In this document: piece after piece, positions 55,704-64,000 of the stretch
How positions within the stretch are numbered: the stretch's first letter is position 1
Layout of the letters: every line of letters starts with the position of its first letter
Assembly: GCF_900109925.1 (NCBI RefSeq)
Contig: NZ_FOBW01000004.1
Span: 186,001 to 250,000 of the forward strand
Source of the DNA: Mesobacillus persicus
GTDB lineage: Bacteria; Bacillota; Bacilli; Bacillales; Cytobacillaceae
Direction of reading: 5' to 3'
DNA: 64,000 bases
The notes under the pieces: generated by a model
The model's database searches: none
What the model saw: only the letters and a program-made list of their open reading frames with translations
Told to the model about the DNA's origin: nothing
Program-made: the position numbers and the translations under genes

Positions 55704-57041
55704 CTATTGTCTTTTCATTTTATTAACAAAATTTTGTCGTTTTAACAAACTTGAAATAAGATTAAAGTCTTCCTTTTTAATTAGAAGAAAATTGATAAAG
55801 TTCTCACCGGAAATCTTTCTAAAAAGAAAGGCTTTGATTAGAAAACTAAGACTGTAAGAGATTGACGTAGCAATAGCTGCACCAACGGCCTTGAACTCAG
55901 GGATTAGCATAATGTTTAAAGCAGTACTAGTAATGACGTTAAATATGGAAACATACATATTAACCTCAGGTTTTCCTCTTGCTGCAATATCATTAGATAG
56001 AATTTTTTCGACCGCTAAGAGTGATATACCTGGTAGAAGAATCTTCAATAGAAAAGGAGTCTCTATATAATCATTCCCTAAGATAGGTGTAATAAAATCA
56101 ATAATTAGGAAAACAAACACAGCAAATAAAATCATAAAGATTAGTGTGAACCTACTGACAATGGAAGTTAGTTTGTTTCTTTCCTCTTTTGTCGCCATAG
56201 ACGCAATTCTTGGTAGGAGGACAGTAGATATAGATTGGGTGAAAACCGAAAGTTTTTCCCCAAGGTTTAAAGCTGTAAAATACACCCCAACAGCAAGTGG
56301 ATTAACGAAAAAACCGAGAATATAGATATTTATACGGTAATTTAGGAATGTGACAAGATTACTTAAATAAGACTTGAAACCGTAACGAAATGATTTTTTA
56401 ATATAAGAGAAATTTAACCTAATACTAGTCAACGGAATTTTGTACTTATTTATAAAAAAGGCGAGTATGAATATCAATGTAGCCAAATGTCCAAACGTAA
56501 ATGCCATTAAAGCGCCAATTAATTCAAAGTCCAGTAGAACTATAAGTACAATCACTAGCAATAAGTTTGTAACTTGAGTTATCACTAAAATAGTATTAAA
56601 AATTTTGAAATCCTGAATCCCCTGAAAAATTGTTTGAAAAAGTGAGTTTAATACCATAACAGGAACAACCAGTAGTATTAAATACAGAGCTTTAAAGGGG
56701 ACGTTCGGAAAAGCTAACCCTCCGTACAAATAAATAAAAGATGCCCCTGCTGCCACCCCAACAAAACCAAGAATGATCCCAATAATAAAGTTATTAACAA
56801 AGGCCTCTCGGGGGTCAATTTCCCCTTTACTAACATAATATACCGTTGAGGTATTTAAACCGAAATTGATAAAGGTGACTAACAGGGTCGGAAAAGTAAT
56901 AATAAGTGCATATTGCCCTTGCAACTCACCACCTAAAACCCTTGCAATTATTACAATTAGAAGAGTGCCGATAACAATACTTGTTCCTTGTCTGACAAGG
57001 GTAATGAAACTGTCTTTTAGAAAGCTATTTTTCCTACTCAT
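55704..57041 (-). CDS. Polysaccharide flippase (Wzx/MATE-like)
   Basis: A 445-aa protein with about twelve to fourteen membrane helices and the polysaccharide-biosynthesis N-terminus (KDSFITLVRQGTSIVIGTLLIVIIARVLGGELQGQYAL). It probably flips the undecaprenyl-linked repeat unit outward. Its start lies 3 bases after the preceding glycosyltransferase stop. Confidence 0.88.
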   Translation of the reverse strand: MSRKNSFLKDSFITLVRQGTSIVIGTLLIVIIARVLGGELQGQYALIITFPTLLVTFINFGLNTSTVYYVSKGEIDPREAFVNNFIIGIILGFVGVAAGASFIYLYGGLAFPNVPFKALYLILLVVPVMVLNSLFQTIFQGIQDFKIFNTILVITQVTNLLLVIVLIVLLDFELIGALMAFTFGHLATLIFILAFFINKYKIPLTSIRLNFSYIKKSFRYGFKSYLSNLVTFLNYRINIYILGFFVNPLAVGVYFTALNLGEKLSVFTQSISTVLLPRIASMATKEERNKLTSIVSRFTLIFMILFAVFVFLIIDFITPILGNDYIETPFLLKILLPGISLLAVEKILSNDIAARGKPEVNMYVSIFNVITSTALNIMLIPEFKAVGAAIATSISYSLSFLIKAFLFRKISGENFINFLLIKKEDFNLISSLLKRQNFVNKMKRQ

Positions 57042-57044
57042 ATC

Positions 57045-58280
57045 CTACCTACCAATTTCTTTGGCGAACTTGGTATAGTTTGTATCAGCATTAAAACACT
57101 TGTTCCATGTTTCTAGTGCAGCCTCTCGCATCTTAAGTTTTTCACCTTGTGGTCTAGAAGCTAACTCATCTAATATTGACGCTAGTACTAAAGGCTTTAT
57201 ATCCTTTTGAACAAGCACTCCATTCTGGCTATTTACCAACTCTCCTGTTCCACCAACATCCGTTGCAATTGCTGGAATACTACAGCTATATGCCTCCATA
57301 ATGGATACAGGAATCCCTTCACTAGAGCTAACATTTATGAAAAAGTCCACTGTATTTTGCATATAATAACTCATCACTTCCTCGTTCTTCAAACTTCCAG
57401 TAAAGTGTACCTCAATATTTTTCGGTAGGTCCTGAACCAGCTGTTCGATTTTATGTCGTTCAGGACCATCCCCGATATGAGTCCATTGAATATTTGCCTT
57501 ACAGTATCCAAGTACTTCAACCAACAATTTCAGCCGTTTGACAGGGACCATATAAGAACAACTAACGAGTCTTGTTATACCATCCGTTGACGGTTTACAT
57601 AACTTCAACGGTTTTAAAGTTCCCAGACGAGAAACAGTTAACTTATCCGAATATTCCGGAGTCTGATTAGCTAAGTATTCTTTTCCATTTGTTGAAACTA
57701 AATATATCTTATCCAGGAGGCTAGTCATCTTTTGCTTAATAGGGAGGTACGGCGGATGATGCCTTTCCTCATAGATATCCCCACCGTGTCCCCGAGAGTA
57801 GACTGGAAGTGAAGAATTACGCTCCTTTATTAAACTAATACCTGGCGCGAGTGTAAACCAATAGGAATATAAAACAAACTCATTGATGTTTCGTTCGGAA
57901 AAAATACTTCCTTCTATGTAGTCTCTTAGTATTACAGCATTCGATACCCAGGAAAGTAGTTTACCAACTCCCTTTGGGCCATGCTTTATCGCATTTGGAA
58001 GTTCATCAATAAACCAGGTTCTCCCTTGAGATTCAGAGAGCGACATAAGTTTTCCCCATAAATTAGTCTTCCTTCTAAAAGAATGAGGAATGTGCACCTC
58101 AACCTTTGATTGAAGATCCCTTTTACGAGAAAAATCTCGTGCATTAACCGGGATTATATGTATTTTGTTAAAAGTTTCACACAAATAATCTAATTCTAAA
58201 GTTAAGAACTCTTCCCCGGGATAAAAGGGATATCTGTTTGTTATTAGAATTAATTCTTTCTCTGTTTTCACACTTATCAC
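57045..58280 (-). CDS. Glycosyltransferase family 4 protein
   Basis: A 411-aa GT-B enzyme. The C-terminal donor site is VSSSEGIPVSIMEAYSCSIPAIATDVGGTGELV, with IGDGPERHKIEQLV before it. Recognition is weaker in the N-terminal half. It is the first gene after tagO, so it may add the second sugar to the lipid-linked GlcNAc (inference). Confidence 0.87.
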   Translation of the reverse strand: MISVKTEKELILITNRYPFYPGEEFLTLELDYLCETFNKIHIIPVNARDFSRKRDLQSKVEVHIPHSFRRKTNLWGKLMSLSESQGRTWFIDELPNAIKHGPKGVGKLLSWVSNAVILRDYIEGSIFSERNINEFVLYSYWFTLAPGISLIKERNSSLPVYSRGHGGDIYEERHHPPYLPIKQKMTSLLDKIYLVSTNGKEYLANQTPEYSDKLTVSRLGTLKPLKLCKPSTDGITRLVSCSYMVPVKRLKLLVEVLGYCKANIQWTHIGDGPERHKIEQLVQDLPKNIEVHFTGSLKNEEVMSYYMQNTVDFFINVSSSEGIPVSIMEAYSCSIPAIATDVGGTGELVNSQNGVLVQKDIKPLVLASILDELASRPQGEKLKMREAALETWNKCFNADTNYTKFAKEIGR

Positions 58281-58346
58281 TCAAATCAATCCTTATTTGA
58301 AAATCCGCTTGCAACAAGAGTCACAAACGGATTTCATTCATCTTTC

Positions 58347-59405
58347 TTACTGTTTTCCAGTCACTTTCCTGAACATCTTAAGAAAAGGCTTATGATGGTC
58401 GTTTACTAACCCAATAAATTCTGCAATTAATTGAAAGAATATTAGTAGTCCCAATATAAGCAGTAAAGAACCCCACAAGGTTGTGGACTCAAATATTACT
58501 GCGCAAACACTAAATAGAATCCCTAATCCATAAATCACCAATACAGTATTGCGATGTGAAAGACCTAACGAAAGGATTCTATGATGCAAATGAGATTTAT
58601 CAGGGGCCGTAATAGGTTGTTTATTGATAACCCTTCTAATAATCGCATAAGATGTATCAAAAATAGGTACACCTAAAATTAGTATCGGCACTACAAAGCT
58701 AAATAATGTAACACTTTTATAAAGTCCCAATAGCGAAAGAATAGCAATCGAATAACCGAGAAACAAAGCTCCTGTATCACCCATGAAAATTTTAGCGGGA
58801 TGGAAATTATAAAATAGAAAACCAAGCGTACTTGCTAGTAAAATAACTGATAAAGGTAAAATTAAAATCTTCCCTGCTCCAAAGGCCATAAAAGCAATAG
58901 TAGCTATACCTATAGCAGAAATACCGGCAGCAAGGCCATCTAAACCATCAATTAGATTGATTGCATTTGTAATACCCACAATCCAGAGTATAGTAACCGG
59001 AATTGCCCACATCCCTAAATCGAATTTACCAATAAAAGGTATACTAATGAAATCAATTGTTAACCCTGTACTTACAACGATCCCTGCAGCAGCTAGCTGG
59101 CCCAATAGCTTTATCTTGGCCGATAATTCGTAGATATCATCTAATATTCCTATCAAGATTATAATTACGGCACCTAATGTAATACCTGTCAAATTTTCTT
59201 TATACAGTCCCGAAGCAAGAGAACCGGTCAATACACCAGCAAAGATAGCTAATCCACCTAGCCTAGGCATAATTTTACTGTGAACTTTCCTATTATTCGG
59301 TTTATCCGTGGCGTTTATTTTATAAGCCAATTTTATAACTAGAGGTGTACAAGCTAAAACTGTTATAAAAGAAACAATAAAGGCTATAATTAATTGTGAT
59401 GTCAT
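58347..59405 (-). CDS. tagO: Undecaprenyl-phosphate GlcNAc-1-phosphate transferase TagO
   Basis: A 352-aa MraY/WecA family enzyme with about eleven helices, catalysing the first membrane step of wall polymer synthesis. Motifs: NNRKVHSKIMPRLGG, NLIDGLDGLAAG, FMGDTGALFLGY and the HLHHR loop. In B. subtilis tagO lies next to the tagV-type LCP gene; here the whole polysaccharide cluster separates them and tagO heads the run. A weak stem at 58299-58337 lies just downstream. Confidence 0.94.
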   Translation of the reverse strand: MTSQLIIAFIVSFITVLACTPLVIKLAYKINATDKPNNRKVHSKIMPRLGGLAIFAGVLTGSLASGLYKENLTGITLGAVIIILIGILDDIYELSAKIKLLGQLAAAGIVVSTGLTIDFISIPFIGKFDLGMWAIPVTILWIVGITNAINLIDGLDGLAAGISAIGIATIAFMAFGAGKILILPLSVILLASTLGFLFYNFHPAKIFMGDTGALFLGYSIAILSLLGLYKSVTLFSFVVPILILGVPIFDTSYAIIRRVINKQPITAPDKSHLHHRILSLGLSHRNTVLVIYGLGILFSVCAVIFESTTLWGSLLLILGLLIFFQLIAEFIGLVNDHHKPFLKMFRKVTGKQ

Positions 59406-59629
59406 TCAAAAATCCCCTTTAAAGGTATTAGCCTATTAGTCAGTTTACCATATTTTTATGGTTATACAATTTACCATTGGATTACATTTATTTCGGAGTG
59501 ATATCAATCACTTAATAGCTGGAGACTTTTCATATTCTAAATACCCATACTTATTGTTCACCCATAATCAAATTTTGTCAATTACTATTATTGTTAAGTA
59601 TTTGCTAATCTTAATGTATTGAAATTAAA

Positions 59630-59663
59630 GGAAAATCCCTTTTTGCAACCAAAAGGGATTTTT
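59630..59663. terminator. Terminator of the lytC-like gene
   Basis: AAAATCCCTTTTTG...AAAAGGGATTTTTTT adjoins the amidase stop and could act in both directions. Confidence 0.85.
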
Positions 59664-61163
59664 TTATTGTTTATTGAAATAATTAATAATACCATTATAA
59701 ATCGCATCAGCTGCTTTTTGTCTAAAAGCTGGGTCACTTAATAATTGAGCCTCATTAGGGTTCGAAACAAACGCTACCTCTACAAGAACACTTGGAATTT
59801 CTGTATCCTTGATCACTTTAAAGCCTTGTTTACCATTAACACCACGGTTATATGTTCCTAAAGCTGCTACTAACTGTTTTTGAATTTCCTCAGCAAGTAA
59901 TTTACTGTCAGAAGATGCATTCGTTGCATTCCAAAAGGTTTCGGTTCCATGAGCTGACGAGGAAGTAAAAGCATTAACGTGAATACTCACAAAAGCATTT
60001 GCCCCTGATTCATTCGCCAACTTTACTCGTTCATCAAGAGTAGGATAGGTATCGTCTGTTCTCGTCATTAAGACACCATAATTGGAATTAACCAGTCTTT
60101 TCTCCAATCGTTTTGAAATATCAAGAACTAATTCCTTCTCAACTTCCCCGTAGCCGCTTGCACCTGGATCACTTCCTCCATGACCAGGATCAATCACTAT
60201 AACTAAGCCTCCACCAAGTACCTTTAAATCGTTAGCGACACCAGTAGATACTGATCCTATCCCCCCAAGAATAGTGAAGCTTTCAAACCCATTATTCATT
60301 ATTGCATTTTTTGTTTCGTTTGGGATTGAGGTTGAAGACGTTAGAAGGATTGGTTTGTTGGTTTTTGCTGCCAAAACGGAGCCTGTTAGTGCATCCGCAA
60401 ATGTCATCCCCGTTGCCACAATTGACTCTGATTGTGTACTAAAATATTTACTTGCAATATTAGCTGCAACCTCAAAGCGATTTTTCCCACCTATTCTGTG
60501 CGGATTAGGAACACTATTAAAAACGTTCTTTGATACACTTCCTTCCCCGCCAACAATAATGGTTTGGCTAACATTCCAGTTATGGACAAGATTTTTCGTA
60601 GATTGAGGGATAGCATCATTATTGGTTAGTAGGATTGGAAAGCCATTTCTTGCAGCATATGGTGCTATAGCCAGTGCATCTGGAAAATTAAGTCCATAAG
60701 CTAAGACTACCTTACTACTCTTACCTATTTTCATTGCAATATTATTCGCTACTTCAAATCTGTTATTGCCAGAAATCCTTTCAACTGAAACTCCCAATGA
60801 TTTCAATTGGCTAACCACTTGGTCCGAAACACTTCCACTTCCACCAACAACTATAACAGATTTAGCATTTAATCTAACAATCTCATTTTTAGTTGTCGAA
60901 GTTAAAACGTTAGGTTGAGTCAATAAAATAGGAGCATCATATTTGTACGCCAACGGAGCTGCTGCTAAAGCATCTGCATAAGCCTTGTAATTCGCAATAA
61001 TAACTGTATTAGCAGAGGACCATCCACTTTTCGCAACGTTAGCGGCTACATCAAATCGGTCTTCACCACCAATTCTTGAAGTGTACCCCTCAGCTGAAGC
61101 CTGGTTGAAAAGCATGAAATACAGTATTATCACAAACAACGAACCTACAAAAAATTTCTTCAT
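59664..61163 (-). CDS. lytC: N-acetylmuramoyl-L-alanine amidase with CWB2 repeats (LytC-like)
   Basis: A 499-aa autolysin. It has a signal peptide (about 1-24), three cell-wall-binding CWB2 repeats (about 28-315, each with a GGxxRF(D/E)VA motif and VVGGxGSVS) and a C-terminal amidase_3 domain (IDPGHGGSDPG, SIHVNAF, VEVAFVSNPNEA). This is the architecture of B. subtilis LytC. The lytB-like gene lies 0.8 kb upstream on the same strand, with a plus-strand lipoprotein gene between. Confidence 0.92.
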   Translation of the reverse strand: MKKFFVGSLFVIILYFMLFNQASAEGYTSRIGGEDRFDVAANVAKSGWSSANTVIIANYKAYADALAAAPLAYKYDAPILLTQPNVLTSTTKNEIVRLNAKSVIVVGGSGSVSDQVVSQLKSLGVSVERISGNNRFEVANNIAMKIGKSSKVVLAYGLNFPDALAIAPYAARNGFPILLTNNDAIPQSTKNLVHNWNVSQTIIVGGEGSVSKNVFNSVPNPHRIGGKNRFEVAANIASKYFSTQSESIVATGMTFADALTGSVLAAKTNKPILLTSSTSIPNETKNAIMNNGFESFTILGGIGSVSTGVANDLKVLGGGLVIVIDPGHGGSDPGASGYGEVEKELVLDISKRLEKRLVNSNYGVLMTRTDDTYPTLDERVKLANESGANAFVSIHVNAFTSSSAHGTETFWNATNASSDSKLLAEEIQKQLVAALGTYNRGVNGKQGFKVIKDTEIPSVLVEVAFVSNPNEAQLLSDPAFRQKAADAIYNGIINYFNKQ

Positions 61164-61365
61164 TTTCTAACCTCCTAGATGTAAACACTCACTTCTCTAT
61201 TTTATCGAATAAATTAGACATATTTCTACGTTTTTTTACTTTTTACTAATTTAATAGGATTATCTATTAAATAAGGATTAAAATCTTCCTATTGTATATT
61301 AACACTTGATATCGACAAAATACACCATTTTATTGTATATTTCGGTATAAGGAAGGTGAATTGTA

Positions 61366-61776
61366 ATGTGCAGATTAAAGGTAATTTTCTCCCTTTTAGT
61401 TGTCATTCTCCTAATGACTGCATGTGGAACAAGTGTAAACACTGAAAGTCAAACAACAGGGAGTACTGACTCAGCATCCAATAAGCAAGCGAATTCTTCT
61501 GAGTTAGAAACAGCAACAGAAGTTGCCGGTGAGACAGGAGCTAAGGAAGAAGAAGAGGAGTTTAAGAGCATCTCAGCGGTTGTGGAGTTTTCCGGTCAAG
61601 CAGATTTAACATCCATTGAAGTAATGCAAAAGGATGGCACACCACTTGTATTACGAACAATCGATTTTACAGGCGTTGACTTTAGTACAATCGATGCAGG
61701 AGCCAATGCAGAAATAGAATTTTTCACTAATGAATCTGGGCAAAATGTCCTTTTAAAGTGGCAGGAATTAAATTAG
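61366..61776 (+). CDS. Small lipoprotein
   Basis: A 136-aa protein with a lipoprotein signal (VILLMTAC, Cys near residue 20), a Ser/Thr/Glu-rich low-complexity stretch (about 22-65) and a small C-terminal domain of unknown kind (AVVEFSGQADLTSIEVMQKDGTP...). AAGGAAGGTGAATTGTA precedes the ATG. It sits between, and opposite to, the lytB- and lytC-type genes. I do not recognise a family. Confidence 0.75.
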   Translation: MCRLKVIFSLLVVILLMTACGTSVNTESQTTGSTDSASNKQANSSELETATEVAGETGAKEEEEEFKSISAVVEFSGQADLTSIEVMQKDGTPLVLRTIDFTGVDFSTIDAGANAEIEFFTNESGQNVLLKWQELN

Positions 61777-61889
61777 CATTCTATATAGTTGGTATAATTC
61801 TATTCACTATAATAGTTGATTACTTTATCCTCACGGTTACAGCTCAATTCTTGCCGTTTATTTAAAGTGAATATTCATTTTTGAATCTG

Positions 61890-61933
61890 GCATAGTAAAA
61901 GGACTACTGAAAAACAGCAGTCCTTTTACTATT
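61890..61933. terminator. Terminator after the lipoprotein and lytB-like genes
   Basis: ATAGTAAAAGGACTACTG-AAAAA-CAGCAGTCCTTTTACTAT lies between the convergent genes and reaches the lytB-like stop. Confidence 0.8.
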
Positions 61934-64000
61934 ACTTACCTAATACTGTTTTAGGATAGTAGTGTGATAAAATTTGGTCATACTTTAGACCTTTGTCAGC
62001 CATTGCCTTTGCTCCAAATTGACTCATACCAACACCATGACCGTAACCCCGACCTCTAATTGTTAGTATATCAGTCTTTGAATCATATAGTACAGGGTCG
62101 AGTAAGGTACTCTTAAAGACACTTGTTCCAAACATAGACCGGAAGTCCTCAATACTCATAGTTCGCTTTAAATTTATTTTCTCAATTTCATTATTACTAT
62201 CAAACCTGAACTCATTCGTTTTTGGATCTCGCACAAAAAAGTCAAAATCAATAGTAGCTTTAACACTTCTTTGCCCCGAAGTTCTTTCAGGTGAGATAGT
62301 GAAGTCATTTATTGAAACGACTCTAAAGTCCATGTTTGAGTAACCATTTTTCTTCAGCCAAATTTTCAGGTTATTTGTAACAAGCGTATCAGCCTCTTTT
62401 AAAGAAGACCACCAGTGACCAGGATTTTTTAAATCAAGACTACTTGTATCAATTTGCGCCTTTTTCATCTCAATTTTCCAAGGGTTTTTTGGGTCGTGCG
62501 GATCTTCTTTTGAGTTTAAATAACCAACCTGACTTGTTCCCCATGCATTTGCATTTGATTCAATGTAACCTCCGTTGCTAGAGGAAAATACAGCAGCGAT
62601 TAAATTCCCGTTATACCTCAAGACCTTTCCAGCGGTTTCTTCCACAGCTTGGTTAGTTCTCTGCTCGTAAAAGTCAGTTCCCCAACTATAACCACCATAG
62701 ACTTGGTACCCTTGGGTATCAGCAACGGTTTTACCCATATCATCTATTGAATATGTTCTAGCTGCAACAGCCTGAGCCTTTAAAGCTTCTAAACTCCAGC
62801 TAGCAGGCATTTCTCTTGGAACAACGCCCTTTAAATAATCTTCAAAAGGGATATCTCGATTAATCGGACGAACATTCCCATTCTCAAGGAAAAAGTCCAT
62901 TTTTCCTAAATATGGTTTATTATTTATTTTAATTTGATTAGAGCTTCCATATCCAGCAGGAACTAGAGTAAACGAATCTGAACCGAAATCTTTTATTCTA
63001 GTAGTACCGTTGTATAAGCGTAGCCTACCATTCTCACTTTTCACAGCATAGGTTGTGTTCTCCGCAAGCCTTAATTCATTGGGTAGACTAGAAACAACAG
63101 CCTCACTTACAGAACCAGTTCCACCTAGTATAGTAAAACTAGAAATGCTTTTTTCGTTAATTACTTTTTTAACTGAATCTGATATCTTTTCAGGCCGAGT
63201 TAAGAGCATTGGAGCACCTTGTTTGGCAGCCAGAACAGAACCAGTGAGTGCATCTGCAAATGTAAGACCTGTTGAAACAAAGGCAGTTTCAGCTGATAAA
63301 TTTAAATCTCTTATGATATTAGCCGAAACCTCAAACCGGTCTGCCCCCCCTATACGTTGTACTTTAGGAAGTTTTGAGGCAATTGTGCTAGAGACACTCC
63401 CCGTTCCACCAATTACCAATGTACTATTTCGATCATTTAATGCCGAGCTTGTAGCACTAGGTAGCTTATCCTTTGTTGTTAACAGGATAGGTATCCCATT
63501 CTCCGCTGCATATGGAGCAATTGATAATGCATCCGCAAATACCATCCCATTTGTTAAGATTGCTTTTCCGTTATTCGGGATTTTTGACGAAAGATTTCTA
63601 GCAACTTCAAAACGGTCACTACCACCAATTCTAATTACATTAGGAGATAACCTTTTTAACTGACTTTCCACCTTACTAGAAACACTGCCTGTCCCACCAA
63701 TTATATAAATATTCTTAGGAGATAGTTGTTTAATTTTACTCTCTGTATCACTAGTTAGCGTAGCTGGTACAGTAAGCAAAATAGGAGCATCCTTATGAAA
63801 AGCGAATGGTGCAGCTGCGAGTGCATCCGCAAAGGCAGTGTAATTCACAACGACTACTGACTCTGCTTTATTCCAACCGCTAGAAGCTACATTATTTGCA
63901 ACCTGAAAACGATCCTTTCCTGCCATTCTAATGTTCCCATTTGCAAGCCTATAATTCCCAATCGTTGAGACATTAATTGATTTAGTATTGCCGACATAAT
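61932..64000 (-). CDS. lytB: SpoIID/LytB domain protein with CWB2 repeats (LytB-like), 5' end outside window
   Basis: At least 689 codons. The frame stays open from 63926 to the window edge (…STIGNYRLANGNIRMAGKDRF), so the internal ATG at 63926 is not the start and the N-terminus lies beyond 64000. Three CWB2 repeats (GG/AGKDRFxVA and GGTGSVSS motifs) precede a SpoIID domain (FEDYLKGVVPREMPASWSLEALKAQAVAARTYS and GRGYGHGVGMSQFGAKAMADKG). B. subtilis LytB modifies the LytC amidase; SpoIID is a glycan lyase homologue. Confidence 0.9.
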   Translation of the reverse strand, partial: YVGNTKSINVSTIGNYRLANGNIRMAGKDRFQVANNVASSGWNKAESVVVVNYTAFADALAAAPFAFHKDAPILLTVPATLTSDTESKIKQLSPKNIYIIGGTGSVSSKVESQLKRLSPNVIRIGGSDRFEVARNLSSKIPNNGKAILTNGMVFADALSIAPYAAENGIPILLTTKDKLPSATSSALNDRNSTLVIGGTGSVSSTIASKLPKVQRIGGADRFEVSANIIRDLNLSAETAFVSTGLTFADALTGSVLAAKQGAPMLLTRPEKISDSVKKVINEKSISSFTILGGTGSVSEAVVSSLPNELRLAENTTYAVKSENGRLRLYNGTTRIKDFGSDSFTLVPAGYGSSNQIKINNKPYLGKMDFFLENGNVRPINRDIPFEDYLKGVVPREMPASWSLEALKAQAVAARTYSIDDMGKTVADTQGYQVYGGYSWGTDFYEQRTNQAVEETAGKVLRYNGNLIAAVFSSSNGGYIESNANAWGTSQVGYLNSKEDPHDPKNPWKIEMKKAQIDTSSLDLKNPGHWWSSLKEADTLVTNNLKIWLKKNGYSNMDFRVVSINDFTISPERTSGQRSVKATIDFDFFVRDPKTNEFRFDSNNEIEKINLKRTMSIEDFRSMFGTSVFKSTLLDPVLYDSKTDILTIRGRGYGHGVGMSQFGAKAMADKGLKYDQILSHYYPKTVLGK

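Overview
The window is chromosomal DNA from a spore-forming, low-GC Bacillaceae (Bacillus sensu lato). The evidence is synteny with the uvrBA, csbA, minJ, ctpB, ftsEX, cccB, yvjA, prfB, secA, hpf, comF, degSU, yvyE and tagO neighbourhood of B. subtilis, an alpha/beta-type spore protein gene with a sigma-G-like promoter, a sigma-H-like promoter before hpf, and strong AGGAGG ribosome sites with frequent GTG and TTG starts. I cannot name the species.

Layout. (1) 0.2-7.2 kb: uvrB-uvrA behind a LexA-like box; an orphan KinB-like histidine kinase lies between uvrB and csbA. (2) 7.3-14.4 kb: accessory metabolic genes: a short YitT-type membrane protein, a stand-alone uroporphyrinogen-III synthase, OsmC, cysteine synthase, a VTT-family membrane protein, an MhqD-like esterase with a flavin reductase-like protein, and a PAS-STAS protein. 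(3) 14.5-28.1 kb: the division and secretion core: minJ, ctpB, a spore protein gene, a holin-like gene, a coiled-coil M23 peptidase next to ftsEX, cccB, yvjA, prfB with its programmed frameshift, and secA. (4) 28.7-36.4 kb: six genes, all on the plus strand, inserted between secA and hpf. They encode two membrane-anchored NapC/NirT-like multihaem cytochromes (10 and 12 CXXCH motifs), a TPR protein, an NHL beta-propeller protein, and two exported multihaem proteins (6 and 7 motifs), 35 CXXCH motifs in all. A near-perfect Fur box sits upstream. (5) 36.4-44.5 kb: a DUF1028 protein, hpf, comFC-comFA, degV, degU, degS and yvyE. The flagellar genes that separate hpf from comFC in B. subtilis are absent here. 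(6) 44.6-59.4 kb: an LCP ligase gene, then a large minus-strand polysaccharide locus led by tagO. It has the five-enzyme set expected for UDP-ManNAc3NAcA, three glycosyltransferases, a flippase, a polymerase and a chain-length protein. (7) 59.7-64 kb: a LytC-type amidase, a lipoprotein and a LytB/SpoIID protein that runs off the window.

The most notable system is the multihaem locus. It has quinol-dehydrogenase-like membrane cytochromes and exported multihaem carriers, but no recognisable terminal reductase. It therefore looks like an iron-regulated electron conduit from the menaquinone pool outward; that function is inferred. Other structures worth attention are a five-copy hairpin array with an exact 53-bp period, one short repeat apparently nested inside another with inverted ends, paired CpG-centred palindromes, a 28-bp perfect inverted repeat, and several dispersed hairpin repeats.
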